A DNA stretch of 64,000 bases from assembly GCF_965198575.1 (NCBI RefSeq), contig NZ_OZ240671.1, positions 2,294,001 through 2,358,000 on the forward strand, given 5' to 3'. Under the pieces are notes generated by a model. That model was given only the letters and a program-made list of their open reading frames with translations. It had not been told where the DNA came from and did not search any database. Below are positions 9,891 to 18,690 of this stretch, one piece after another. Origin of the DNA: Lichenicola sp965198575. Its GTDB lineage: Bacteria > Pseudomonadota > Alphaproteobacteria > Acetobacterales > Acetobacteraceae. Made by a program: the position numbers and the translations under genes. Every line of letters begins with the position of its first letter. The stretch's first letter is position 1.

Positions 9891-10805
9891 ATGAAAGCCA
9901 ACAGCGTTCTCGAAACCATCGGCAACACGCCGCATATCCGGGTGAACCGGCTGTTTCCCGACGCCGAGGTCTGGATCAAGTCGGAGCGCAGCAATCCGGG
10001 TGGCTCGATCAAGGACCGCGTCGCCTTCGCCATGGTCGAGGCGGCCGAGGCCAGCGGCGAGCTGAAGCCGGGCGGCACCATCATCGAGCCGACCTCGGGC
10101 AATACCGGGATCGGGCTCGCCATGGTGGCGGCGGTGAAGGGTTATCCGCTGATCGTGGTGATGCCGGAGAGCATGTCGCTCGAGCGCCGCCGCCTGGTGC
10201 AGGCCTATGGCGCCAAGCTCGACCTGACGCCGAAGGAGCTCGGCATGAAGGGCGCGATCGAGCGCGCCGGCGTGCTGGCGTCGGAGATTCGTGGCGGCTG
10301 GATCCCGCAGCAGTTCCAGAACCCGGCCAACATCGACATCCACACCCGCGCCACGGCCCAGGAGATCCTCGCCGACTTCCCGGACGGGATCGACGTGATC
10401 ATCACCGGCGTCGGCACCGGCGGCCACATCACCGCTTGCGCCGACGTGCTGAAGCCGCATTTCCCGAAGCTGCAGATTTTCGCGGTGGAGCCCGCGCTGT
10501 CACCGGTGATCTCCGGTGGCAAGCCTGGTCCGCATCCGATCCAGGGCATCGGCGCCGGCTTCATCCCGAAGAACCTGCACACCGACGTGCTGGACGGCGT
10601 GATCCAAGTCGATGCCGAGGACGCCAAGCAGATGGCCCGACGCTCCGCCACCGAGGAAGGCTTGCTGGTGGGGATTTCTTCCGGCGCCACGTTGGCGGCG
10701 ATCGCCAAGAAGCTTCCGGAGCTGCCGCAGGGCGCTGTCGTGCTCGGCTTCAACTACGACACCGGTGAGCGCTACCTCTCGGTGGCTGACTTCCTGCCGG
10801 GTTGA
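9891..10805 (+). CDS. cysK: Cysteine synthase A (O-acetylserine sulfhydrylase)
   Basis: 304 residues, the usual CysK length. It makes L-cysteine from O-acetylserine and sulfide using PLP. The PLP lysine is Lys41 in NPGGSIKDR. The substrate loop is EPTSGNTGIGLA, the phosphate-binding loop is GVGTGGHIT, and QGIGAGFIP and GISSGATLAA match the family. A GAGGAG ribosome site precedes the ATG. Its stop overlaps the next gene's TTG start (TTGA), so the two are translationally coupled. Confidence 0.96.
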   Translation: MKANSVLETIGNTPHIRVNRLFPDAEVWIKSERSNPGGSIKDRVAFAMVEAAEASGELKPGGTIIEPTSGNTGIGLAMVAAVKGYPLIVVMPESMSLERRRLVQAYGAKLDLTPKELGMKGAIERAGVLASEIRGGWIPQQFQNPANIDIHTRATAQEILADFPDGIDVIITGVGTGGHITACADVLKPHFPKLQIFAVEPALSPVISGGKPGPHPIQGIGAGFIPKNLHTDVLDGVIQVDAEDAKQMARRSATEEGLLVGISSGATLAAIAKKLPELPQGAVVLGFNYDTGERYLSVADFLPG

Positions 10806-11644
10806 AGCTCACAGCCGTTCGTCTCGCGGCCACGCTGCTGGCAGCCGCGTCGCCAGCAGCTGCCGACGAGACCTGCCGCTTCACTGGCCGCACCAGCTAT
10901 GACGGCACCCTGGCGATCGGGGCGCACACCACCATCGTCGCCGGCGCGCTGCAGATAGACGTCAGGCTGCAGCTCGATGCGAATCCGCTGCCACTGGTGC
11001 ACACGCACTACGTCATGCAGGAGGTCAGCGCCTGGAGCCCGCAGGGGGTCCTCTGGATCGCGGTCAACGACCGCTATCGGTTCGATGGCCATATCGTCCG
11101 GCAGCAGTGGGACGTCTATCGGCGGGTCGGCGACACGCTCCAGGGCTACCGGCTCCAGGGCAAGCGCCTGCCCGAATTCGAGCGTCGCCATCCAGGCTTC
11201 GTCCAGCATTGGAATCCGGCCCGCTTCGGCGACGACTGGCTGGCGGACTATGCCAAAGGCGCGCCCGATCGCCGGCCAGACCTCGATTTGACGCATGACC
11301 TCGCCGAAGTGCGCGTGCCGCTTGCCCTATCGTTCTACTGGCTGCGGTTGTTGCCGCCTGGTGCGACCACCGTGTCGGTGTTCCTGCCCGGCTTCAAGGA
11401 GGAGAAACGCGCCGAGCTCGCGATCGGCCCCTCGGTTCCGGTGAGCCGGGGTGGGACCGTTCGGCAGGCGCCGATCCACTACCCCTATCTCAGCCCGACC
11501 ACACCCTCGACCGCCACTGTGCAGCTCACGCCCGACCACCACATCCGCCAGCTGATGTTCGACCTGCACGGCGTCGAGCACAGCGCCCGCGGCGTTGTTG
11601 CCCAAACCGGCTGCACGGGCACCCCATTGCCGCCCGAGGGTTGA
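10802..11644 (+). CDS. Secreted hypothetical protein coupled to cysK
   Basis: 280 residues with a TTG start overlapping the cysK stop by four bases. Residues 1-21 form a clear signal peptide (LAATLLAAASPAAA), so the product is exported. The mature part is rich in beta-strand patterns: RTSYDGTLAIGAHTTIVAGA and YVMQEVSAWSPQGVLWIAVNDRY in the first half, and an ATTVSVFLPG segment later. I do not recognise the family with certainty; it resembles DUF6134-type secreted proteins, a low-confidence impression. The coupling to cysK may be only positional. Confidence 0.75.
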   Translation: MKLTAVRLAATLLAAASPAAADETCRFTGRTSYDGTLAIGAHTTIVAGALQIDVRLQLDANPLPLVHTHYVMQEVSAWSPQGVLWIAVNDRYRFDGHIVRQQWDVYRRVGDTLQGYRLQGKRLPEFERRHPGFVQHWNPARFGDDWLADYAKGAPDRRPDLDLTHDLAEVRVPLALSFYWLRLLPPGATTVSVFLPGFKEEKRAELAIGPSVPVSRGGTVRQAPIHYPYLSPTTPSTATVQLTPDHHIRQLMFDLHGVEHSARGVVAQTGCTGTPLPPEG

Positions 11645-11653
11645 ACGGCCTGG

Positions 11654-13141
11654 TCAGCTCTTCAGCAGCTGAAGGAAGCTGCGCAGCCTGGTCAGGAACA
11701 TCTCCGGGCGCACTTCGGCATGGTCCGCGGAGGAGCCCACGTCTCGCCGCAGCGCATTCTGTCCCCGGCGGGCAAGCTCCTCCAGCGCGGTGGCCAGTTC
11801 CGGCCGCGCCTTGATCGCCGCCGCGATGTCGGCCTTGCCGATCCGCCAGGCATGTAGCGGGGTCAGCGCCGTCGCGGTCGCCGCGAACGGCGTGCCGGTG
11901 ATCAGCCCGATCGCGCCGATGCACTCCCCGGGGCTCATTCGGTACACCACGCGCGAACCGCCCACGCCCTCGACGGTGATCTCGGCAGCACCCGCCGCGA
12001 TCAGGAACATCGCCTCCGGGTTGTCGCCCTGGCGGATCAGCGTCTCTCCCGCCTGCAGCCACTCGGCCTGGAAGTACGGAATCAGCGACTCCCGCTCGGC
12101 CGCATCGACCACCCCGAACAGGTCGCTGTCCTGCAGCAGCTCGGCCAGCGTTGGCACCGGCACAGTCACCGGCGTCGCCAGGCCAGCCACCGCGAGGGCG
12201 ATCCCGGCATGGCGCAGATGCCGCAGGATGTTGGTGTAGAGCTCGGTCCGCGCCGCCGACAGCTGCGCGCTCGTCTCCACGGTGAAGCCGATCTCCCAGG
12301 TGACGCCGTCGCCCCTGATCCCGGTGCAGTTGATCGAGGCCGCCGGCCTGGACTGGATCACCCTGCAGGTCAGTACCGCGGCCTGCAGCGCCTTCAGGCA
12401 CCTGTCGGGAATCGCCGCCGCATCGACCGAGACCGTCAGCGTGTCGCCGCGGGCCGAGGTGGGAGCGCTCCGGTTCACCAGCCGCGCCTTGGCGATGATG
12501 CTGTTAGGCACCACGGCGATGTTGTTCTCGCCGGTGGCGATCTGCGTCGAGCGCCAGTTGACCTGGACCACGTGACCCTCGATGCCGCCCTCGACCCAGA
12601 GCAGGTCGCCCGGCTTGTACGGCCGCTCGAGCCCGACCGCGATGCCCGAGAACACGTCCGACAGCGTGCTCTGCAGCGCCAGGCCGAGCACGATGGCGAT
12701 CACACCCGACGTCGCCAGCAGGCCGCGGATCGGCACCTCGAAGGCGAAGTTCACCACCGCGAGCAGGGTCGCGACGGCAATCGCGCCGGCCACCAGGTCC
12801 GACACGATGCGGGTCTCGCGCGGCCGGTTCTCCAGCACCACGAACAGCCGGGCCAGCCCGACCAGCACGCGCGAGCCGGCGATCCACCAGCACGCCTCGA
12901 CGACCTGTTCCCAGAAGCGATCGCCGGCCGCGCTGCTGTAGTGCGGCTGCAGCGTCGAGCCGACGACCGCGTCCACCAGCAGCGTCAGCACGATGAAGTA
13001 GGCGATCCGCGCGACCACCCGGACCCAGAGCGGCCAGCGCGACCGCAGCCGCGGCAGGATAACCGCGGCCAGCAGCAGCAGGGTCGCCAGCAGCAACGGC
13101 GTGGATGGATGCAGCATGGCCATGCCCGGAGCGGGGGGCAT
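11654..13141 (-). CDS. MscS-type mechanosensitive channel with C-terminal cyclic-nucleotide-binding domain
   Basis: 495 residues from the ATG at 13141, which overlaps the MFS gene's stop (TGATG); the open frame runs further but that part shadows the MFS gene. Several N-terminal membrane segments lead to an MscS pore and beta domain (LATSGVIAIVLGLALQSTL, ERPYKPGDLLWVEGGIEGHV, VVPNSIIAKARLVN). Residues about 365-465 are a cNMP-binding fold (ETLIRQGDNPEAMFLIAAG, SPGECIGAIGLITGTPFAAT). Proteins of this build are known as bacterial cyclic-nucleotide-gated MscS homologues. The ligand is not proven. Confidence 0.9.
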   Translation of the reverse strand: MPPAPGMAMLHPSTPLLLATLLLLAAVILPRLRSRWPLWVRVVARIAYFIVLTLLVDAVVGSTLQPHYSSAAGDRFWEQVVEACWWIAGSRVLVGLARLFVVLENRPRETRIVSDLVAGAIAVATLLAVVNFAFEVPIRGLLATSGVIAIVLGLALQSTLSDVFSGIAVGLERPYKPGDLLWVEGGIEGHVVQVNWRSTQIATGENNIAVVPNSIIAKARLVNRSAPTSARGDTLTVSVDAAAIPDRCLKALQAAVLTCRVIQSRPAASINCTGIRGDGVTWEIGFTVETSAQLSAARTELYTNILRHLRHAGIALAVAGLATPVTVPVPTLAELLQDSDLFGVVDAAERESLIPYFQAEWLQAGETLIRQGDNPEAMFLIAAGAAEITVEGVGGSRVVYRMSPGECIGAIGLITGTPFAATATALTPLHAWRIGKADIAAAIKARPELATALEELARRGQNALRRDVGSSADHAEVRPEMFLTRLRSFLQLLKS

Positions 13142-14361
13142 CAGCGCGGCCGGAAGCGGTCGCAGACGAAGGCGGCGAGGGCGCCTGCCAGCATCAGGCC
13201 GGTCATTGCCACGCCATCCTCCGACCCGATCCAGCCGACCAGGATGGTGCTGATGGCGCCGATGAAGAACACCACCGTCCCATACAGCGCCGACGCCGCC
13301 CCGGCCGTGCGGCCATGCCGGAGCACCGAGCCGAGCGCCGAGCCCGGCAGCACGAAGCCCAGTGCCGCCATGCAGATCATCATGCCGGTCGCCAGTCCCA
13401 CCGCACCGCCAAGGTGGAAGGTCGCCATGAACAGCATCGCCATGGTGGCGGCGATCAGGCCGACGCTGCCGCCGGTCAGCATGTGGTCGGGGCCGAAGCG
13501 GCCGGTCAGCCGGCCGTTGATCTGCACGCCGACGATGTAGCCGATCGCGTTCAGGATGAAGACCTCGCCGAACTCGGCCGGGCTGAGCTGGTAGGTCTGC
13601 AGGAACACCGGTGGCGCGCCGCCCAGGAACGCGAACAGGCTGAAGGTGCCGAACCCGCCTTCCAGCGCATGCGCACGGAACGATTTCTCGCTCCAGACCA
13701 GGATGTAGCGGATCGCCGCGTCGCCGAACCGCAGCCGCGAGTGGCGGTGTGCCCGCAACGTGTCGGGCAGGAACACGTAGATCAGCGCCGAGCACGCAGC
13801 CCCGTAGCCGGCGGCGATCCAGAAGATGCCGCGCCAGTCCCAGTATTCGGTGATCAGGCCGCCGAGCGTCGGGGCCAGGATCGGCACCACCCCCATCACC
13901 ACCACCATGCGGCCGATCATGCGGGCCGCCTCGGCGCCGTCCTTGACGATGTCGGCGATCACCGCGCGCGGGATCACCAGGCTGGCGGCCCCCCCGAACG
14001 CCGCCCAGAGCCGCCACCAGGACAGGTCGTTCATCGTGGCCGAGAGTGCGCACCCGATCGAGGCGACGGTGTAGAGTACGGTGCCGAACAGCAGCGGCGG
14101 CCGCCTGCCATAGTGGTCGGCGAGGGGTCCGTGGGTGATCTGGCCGAACGAGAGCCCGAGGAACCAGGCCGCCAGCGTCATCTGCGTCTGCCCGGGCATG
14201 GCGTGCAGCGAGGCGCGCATGGCGGGGAAGGCCGGCAGATACATGTCGGTCGAGATCGGACCGACCGCGGTCAGCATCGCCAGCAAAACCGTGATCAGGA
14301 TCGGCGAGCGGACCGTAAGTTGCGGCGCAAGCCCCGCCTCCTCGTCCTGCAGCTCGGACAT
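13141..14361 (-). CDS. MFS multidrug efflux transporter, Bcr/CflA type
   Basis: 406 residues from the ATG at 14361 (MSELQDEE). Twelve membrane segments can be traced. The opening STDMYLPAFPAM and the loop HGPLADHYGRRPPLLFG (MFS motif A) are diagnostic of the Bcr/CflA drug-resistance branch; RAVIADIV and VPILAPTLGGLI match as well. It probably exports small toxic compounds with proton antiport. It is coupled to the downstream MscS-cNMP gene and lies about 50 bases downstream of bioB. Confidence 0.92.
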   Translation of the reverse strand: MSELQDEEAGLAPQLTVRSPILITVLLAMLTAVGPISTDMYLPAFPAMRASLHAMPGQTQMTLAAWFLGLSFGQITHGPLADHYGRRPPLLFGTVLYTVASIGCALSATMNDLSWWRLWAAFGGAASLVIPRAVIADIVKDGAEAARMIGRMVVVMGVVPILAPTLGGLITEYWDWRGIFWIAAGYGAACSALIYVFLPDTLRAHRHSRLRFGDAAIRYILVWSEKSFRAHALEGGFGTFSLFAFLGGAPPVFLQTYQLSPAEFGEVFILNAIGYIVGVQINGRLTGRFGPDHMLTGGSVGLIAATMAMLFMATFHLGGAVGLATGMMICMAALGFVLPGSALGSVLRHGRTAGAASALYGTVVFFIGAISTILVGWIGSEDGVAMTGLMLAGALAAFVCDRFRPR

Positions 14362-14408
14362 CGGGGAGCCTCTGGCGTCGCTCGGGGACGCTGGTTGCCG
14401 GGTCGTGC

Positions 14409-15407
14409 TCAGACTGGCCGCATGCCGAGACGACTGATCAGCTGCATGTCGCGGTTCTCGGTCGGGTTCGGGGTTGTGAGCAGCTTCTCGCCGTAGAAGA
14501 TCGAGTTGGCGCCGGCCAGGAAACACAGCGCCTGGGTCTCGTCGGTCATGCCCTCGCGGCCGGCGGACAGGCGCACGTGGCTGCCCGGCATGGTGATGCG
14601 GGCGGCAGCGATCACCCGCACGAAGTCGATCGGATCTACCGCGTGGGCGTCCGCGAGCGGGGTGTTGGCCACCCGCACCAGCATGTTGATCGGCACGCTC
14701 TCGGGATGCTTCGGCAGCGAGGCCAGGGTGGCGATCAGCCCGGCCTGGTCGGCGACGCTCTCGCCCATTCCGACGATGCCGCCGCAGCACACGTTGATGC
14801 CGGCGTCGCGCACGTGGGCCAGGGTGTCGAGCCGCTCCTGGTAGGTGCGGGTGGTGATGATCGTGCCGTAGAACTCGGGCGAGGTGTCCAGGTTGTGGTT
14901 GTAGTAGTCGAGCCCGGCTTCGCGCAGCCGGCCGGCCTGGCCCTGGTCCAGCATTCCGAGCGTGACGCAGCTCTCCATGCCCAGCGCCTTCACTCCCTCG
15001 ACCATGGCGCACACCGTCTCGAGGTCGTGGTCCTTCGGCGAGCGCCAGGCGGCCCCCATGCAGAACCGGCTGGCCCCCGCCGCCTTGGCCGCGGCAGCCT
15101 CGGTCAGCACCGCCTCGACCGCCATCAGCCGGGTCGCCTTGATCGGGTTCTCGTGGCCGGCGCTCTGCGGGCAGTACGCGCAATCCTCCGGGCAGCCGCC
15201 GGTCTTGATCGAGAGCAGCGTCGAGATCTGCACGTCGCGCGGATCGAAATGGGCGCGGTGGGTGCTCTGGGCCTGGAACATGAGGTCCGGGAACGGCTGC
15301 GCCATCAACGCCAGCACCTGGTCGCGGGTCCAGTCGTGGCGGAGGGCTTGGGGGGCGTCGGACCGGGGCTCGAACGCGATCGGGTGGTCGAGAGCGCCGT
15401 CGGGCAT
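14409..15407 (-). CDS. bioB: Biotin synthase
   Basis: 332 residues from the ATG at 15407, which has an AGGAGACGG ribosome site; the longer open frame upstream is not part of the family. BioB inserts sulfur into dethiobiotin. The radical-SAM cysteines are in GGCPEDCAYCPQS; the protein continues with FCMGAAWRSPKDHD, YYNHNLDTSPEFY, CCGGIVGMGE and a late NSIFYGEKLLTTPNP, all standard BioB segments. No other biotin gene is present here. Confidence 0.97.
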   Translation of the reverse strand: MPDGALDHPIAFEPRSDAPQALRHDWTRDQVLALMAQPFPDLMFQAQSTHRAHFDPRDVQISTLLSIKTGGCPEDCAYCPQSAGHENPIKATRLMAVEAVLTEAAAAKAAGASRFCMGAAWRSPKDHDLETVCAMVEGVKALGMESCVTLGMLDQGQAGRLREAGLDYYNHNLDTSPEFYGTIITTRTYQERLDTLAHVRDAGINVCCGGIVGMGESVADQAGLIATLASLPKHPESVPINMLVRVANTPLADAHAVDPIDFVRVIAAARITMPGSHVRLSAGREGMTDETQALCFLAGANSIFYGEKLLTTPNPTENRDMQLISRLGMRPV

Positions 15408-15561
15408 GATCCGTCTCCTTGGGGCCGAGAGCCTCGTTTGCCGTCCGTCCATGTGCCACAGCCGGCCCTGTAACGGGAAGGGCACCCGATCATGCCAGAG
15501 GATCCGGGCGTCGTGCAGGCCGGGTCTCGCTCCGCCGGTCATGGACCGGACCCTGGACAGG

Positions 15562-16437
15562 TTATGACGGGAGGGTAGCCAACCGCGGCGGGCGTCGGCT
15601 GAAGTGCCAGAACGACGCCGTCATGACGGACAACGTCAGCGTCTCCAGGCCGAACTGGCCCTCGCTCATCATCGCGGTGCCCAGATCGGACTTGAGATAG
15701 ATGCTGTAGAGCAGTGTCGGAGCGACCGAGCCCTTCATCAGCATGATCAGGGCAACGAGTTGCGCGCCTCTGATCCAGGGGTGCACCGATAACCGATCCC
15801 AGACCAGGACCGCGATCAGGAAAGCCGCGACGACGGGTTCGGCAAAGGTGATGTAGGCCGGGACCAGAACCTCCCAGCCATAGGGCTCCGAATAGACGTC
15901 TTCATGAGCGAGGAAGGACAAGCTCTCGAGGATGCCCGAGAAGGCCCAGCCGAGGGCCGGCTTGCAAACGAACCAGACCAACACCGCGAGGAGCATAGCT
16001 CCAAGGGCCTTCTGCCAAAGCCGGTCGAGCCTTGGAGAAACGAGCACGATCGCGATGCACGTGATGAAGTTCGTAATGATCGCGGGGAGGTTCTTGAGCA
16101 ACGAGAACGTCCACGCCGTCGTGGTGACCCCATCCATGACGACAGCTCGAACCAGCGCCTCGTGCAGCATCGAGTAAATCAGGAAAAGCACCAACGAACG
16201 CGGTAGCCACGAATATCCGGATAGCCGCGGGTCCGCCAACCTGTTGAACAGGATCGTCGCGAACATGGCGAGCGCCACGTTCAGGTATCGTGCGGGCCAC
16301 CCGACGATGCTGTTGTCCGGGTAGGGAACATGCAGACCCTGCAGCATCACCACATGCACGCTCAGGGCCGCGATCAATGTCAGCCCCATGCCAAGAAGGA
16401 GCCTCGGCCATTGTCCGGCGGTCGACTGGTAGAACAT
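15562..16437 (-). CDS. Multi-pass membrane protein of unknown function
   Basis: 291 residues with about seven hydrophobic segments, for example LLLGMGLTLIAALSVHVVML near the N-terminus, YLNVALAMFATILF, FITCIAIVLVS and AMLLAVLVWFVC. No enzyme motif or transporter signature recognised. The hydrophilic C-terminus ends in a short basic tail (FSRRPPRLATLPS). It is monocistronic between bioB and the end of the glycosyltransferase operon. Confidence 0.75.
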   Translation of the reverse strand: MFYQSTAGQWPRLLLGMGLTLIAALSVHVVMLQGLHVPYPDNSIVGWPARYLNVALAMFATILFNRLADPRLSGYSWLPRSLVLFLIYSMLHEALVRAVVMDGVTTTAWTFSLLKNLPAIITNFITCIAIVLVSPRLDRLWQKALGAMLLAVLVWFVCKPALGWAFSGILESLSFLAHEDVYSEPYGWEVLVPAYITFAEPVVAAFLIAVLVWDRLSVHPWIRGAQLVALIMLMKGSVAPTLLYSIYLKSDLGTAMMSEGQFGLETLTLSVMTASFWHFSRRPPRLATLPS

Positions 16438-16644
16438 TGGCCCGTGTTCCTGATCGTTAGGCTGGCGGAACTGTTTCCCGCCGGCTGAGCGATAGGAGCA
16501 ATGGCCATGCCAGCGCGCCGATCCGCAACGTACTGACTCGATGGAATAATAAATACAGCTGTTAGCGAACCCTGCGAAAAGTCGCCTACCGAGGACGGGT
16601 TCGCGTCACATAGTGTGCAATTCCACCACCTGACTCAGGTCCCA

Positions 16645-17721
16645 TCACGCCGTCGCCTGGCGCCCATTCCCGGCCAGAACCTCGGCATACAAGCGTTCAC
16701 AGCGATCGAGCCAGATGTCGCGGGTGAACAGCTCCAGCACGCGCGCACGGGGTATGCTGCGGTCGATCGCCAGCGCATCAGGGATGGCTTCGGCCAGTGC
16801 TGCCACGTCATCCGCGGGCGCGAATATGCCCGCCTCCGCGATCACCTCGCGGGCGGCGCCCATGTCCGTGCTGGCGATCGGCAGGCCGCACGCCATCGCC
16901 TCGATCGCCACCAGGCCGAACGGCTCGTCCCAGCAGGGCGTGAACAGGAACACCGAGGCCCGCGCCAACTCGGGCGCCAGCGCCGCCGCGTGCAGGTGCC
17001 CGCCATAGCGGATATTCCCCTTGATCCACGGCCGAACGTGCGTGTCCCAATAGACCGGATCCTCGATCGTGCCGAACAGCGTGAGCGGGATCCCGCCGTG
17101 TTGCGCCGCCTGCACTGCCAGGTGCGTGCCCTTGTTCGGCGTGATGCGGCCGCACCAGACGGCGCTGCCGTCACCGTCGGCGCGGAACGGCCAGGCCGCC
17201 GGGTCGATGCCGTTATACAGCACCGACGCTTCCGGCGGCGCGCCGTCCGGCCACCAGGCATGCAGTTGCCCCTGCGACGTCACCGTCAACCGATGCACCG
17301 GGCTGGCACTGTCCTTCACGAACCAGTGCAGCGCATCGAACGGCGGCACGTGCAGCGACGTCACGGTCGGCATCGCGCCGGTGCGCGCGCGCGCGAGCGG
17401 AAACCGGTGCAGGCTGTTGTTGTGAACTACGTCGAAGCCGCCTGCCTCGATGCGATCGCACGCATCGGCGTATCCCGCGTCGACATGCGCGATCAGCGGC
17501 GCGCTGCCGCGATGTTCCGCCCAGGGAAACGTGCGTTCGTAATGCTCTTGCAGCACCGGGTCGAGCGTGAACCGTGGGTCGCTGTCGCCGGACGCGAACA
17601 GCACCACCTCATGCCCGCGCGCCTGCAGCCCGTTCGCCAGGTGCGAGCTATGGGCCTCCATTCCGCCCATGAACGGCTCGGCGATCGGTTGGCGCACATG
17701 CGCCAGCAGCGCGATCCTCAC
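16645..17721 (-). CDS. Glycosyltransferase family 4
   Basis: 358 residues with a GT-B fold. The N-terminal domain has the GT4 start RIALLAHVRQPIAEPFMGGM. The C-terminal donor domain has VWCGRITPNKGTHLAVQAA and the E-x7-E signature region CWDEPFGLVAIEAMACGLP. It transfers a sugar from a nucleotide donor to an unknown acceptor. Last gene of a four-gene glycosyltransferase operon; its start overlaps the upstream gene's stop by four bases (ATGA). Confidence 0.9.
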   Translation of the reverse strand: MRIALLAHVRQPIAEPFMGGMEAHSSHLANGLQARGHEVVLFASGDSDPRFTLDPVLQEHYERTFPWAEHRGSAPLIAHVDAGYADACDRIEAGGFDVVHNNSLHRFPLARARTGAMPTVTSLHVPPFDALHWFVKDSASPVHRLTVTSQGQLHAWWPDGAPPEASVLYNGIDPAAWPFRADGDGSAVWCGRITPNKGTHLAVQAAQHGGIPLTLFGTIEDPVYWDTHVRPWIKGNIRYGGHLHAAALAPELARASVFLFTPCWDEPFGLVAIEAMACGLPIASTDMGAAREVIAEAGIFAPADDVAALAEAIPDALAIDRSIPRARVLELFTRDIWLDRCERLYAEVLAGNGRQATA

Positions 17722-18683
17722 GCCACGGCTTGCGCGGTCTGGGCCTCACCCGCCGTGCCCGGCTCCCGACCGGCATCCCGCTGCCTCGCGCGTTCCTCGA
17801 GGATCCGGATCACGGTGGTGGTGTTGGAGTAGGGCTGGTGGCTCTGCTGGCCGGTCAGTGCGAGATCGTCGGCGTCGGGGTCGCGCAGGATCCGGATCGG
17901 CCTGCCCTCGACGTCGTCGATCAGCCCCAGCAGGCGGAAGGCGTGCAGCCAGTGCCCCATGGTGCGATAGCCCCACTTGGCCTCGAACAGCTGCGCGTTG
18001 CGGACGACGCTCTCGAGATGATGGATCGGCGGCATGTGGTGCCGGTGATACTGGTGGTAGGCGAGGCCGCCCTTCATCCACGCGATCGCGATGCCCTTGC
18101 CGTCGAGCATCTTGCCGAAATCCGTATCCTCGCCGCCATAGCCGAAATAGCGCTCGTCGAACCCGCCCGCAGCCAGGAAAGTCGCACGCCGCATCGCGAA
18201 GTTCAGTGACCAGAAGCAGCGATAATCGTTGCACCGCTCGATCCCCGCCGGCGGCGGGCCGCGCCGATCGGAATGCCGCACCGCCACTGCGGCAAACCCG
18301 TCGAAGTTCCACCCGTCCCTGGTGGCGCCGCCCGGCAGATACATCACCTCGCCCATCAGCAGCCCGTCGAGCTCGGCCAGGCCAGCCGCATAATCGGCGA
18401 CCAGGTCGGGCGCCGGGATGCAATCCATGTCGAGAAATACCAGCATGTCGCTGGTGGCCGTGCGTGCGGCGGCGTTGCGAGCGGCCGCCAGCGGCAGGGC
18501 GCCACCGGTGGTCACGATCTGCCGGATCGGGAAGGGCGCTTCCGGAAGCACGTAGAGCTGGTCCTGCATCACGGCGACGATCAGTTCGGCCGGCGGCTGC
18601 ACCTGCCGGCACAGGCCGAGAACCACGTTGGCCAGATGGTCCGGTCGGCCCTTGGCCAGCGTCACGACCGATACGGTGTTCAT
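17718..18683 (-). CDS. Glycosyltransferase family 2 with galactosyltransferase-like C-terminal domain
   Basis: 321 residues with a GT-A fold. The start SVVTLAKGRPDHLANVV is typical of GT2. The acidic metal motif is in LVFLDMDCIPAP, and FDERYFGYGGEDTDFG is the ED-containing acceptor motif of the Glyco_transf_7C type. The C-terminal tail (after about residue 255) is hydrophilic. Third gene of the operon, 7 bases after the MurG-like gene and overlapping the next one. Acceptor unknown. Confidence 0.88.
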   Translation of the reverse strand: MNTVSVVTLAKGRPDHLANVVLGLCRQVQPPAELIVAVMQDQLYVLPEAPFPIRQIVTTGGALPLAAARNAAARTATSDMLVFLDMDCIPAPDLVADYAAGLAELDGLLMGEVMYLPGGATRDGWNFDGFAAVAVRHSDRRGPPPAGIERCNDYRCFWSLNFAMRRATFLAAGGFDERYFGYGGEDTDFGKMLDGKGIAIAWMKGGLAYHQYHRHHMPPIHHLESVVRNAQLFEAKWGYRTMGHWLHAFRLLGLIDDVEGRPIRILRDPDADDLALTGQQSHQPYSNTTTVIRILEERARQRDAGREPGTAGEAQTAQAVA

Positions 18684-18690
18684 GGCGGCT

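Noticed and set aside
12209..13540. 443-residue plus-strand open frame
   Set aside because: Opposite the MscS and MFS genes; product is low-complexity and motif-free.
16565..16604. 8-bp inverted repeat (GCGAACCC / GGGTTCGC) beyond the glycosyltransferase operon
   Set aside because: The loop is 24 bases and there is no T-run, so it is too weak to call a terminator.
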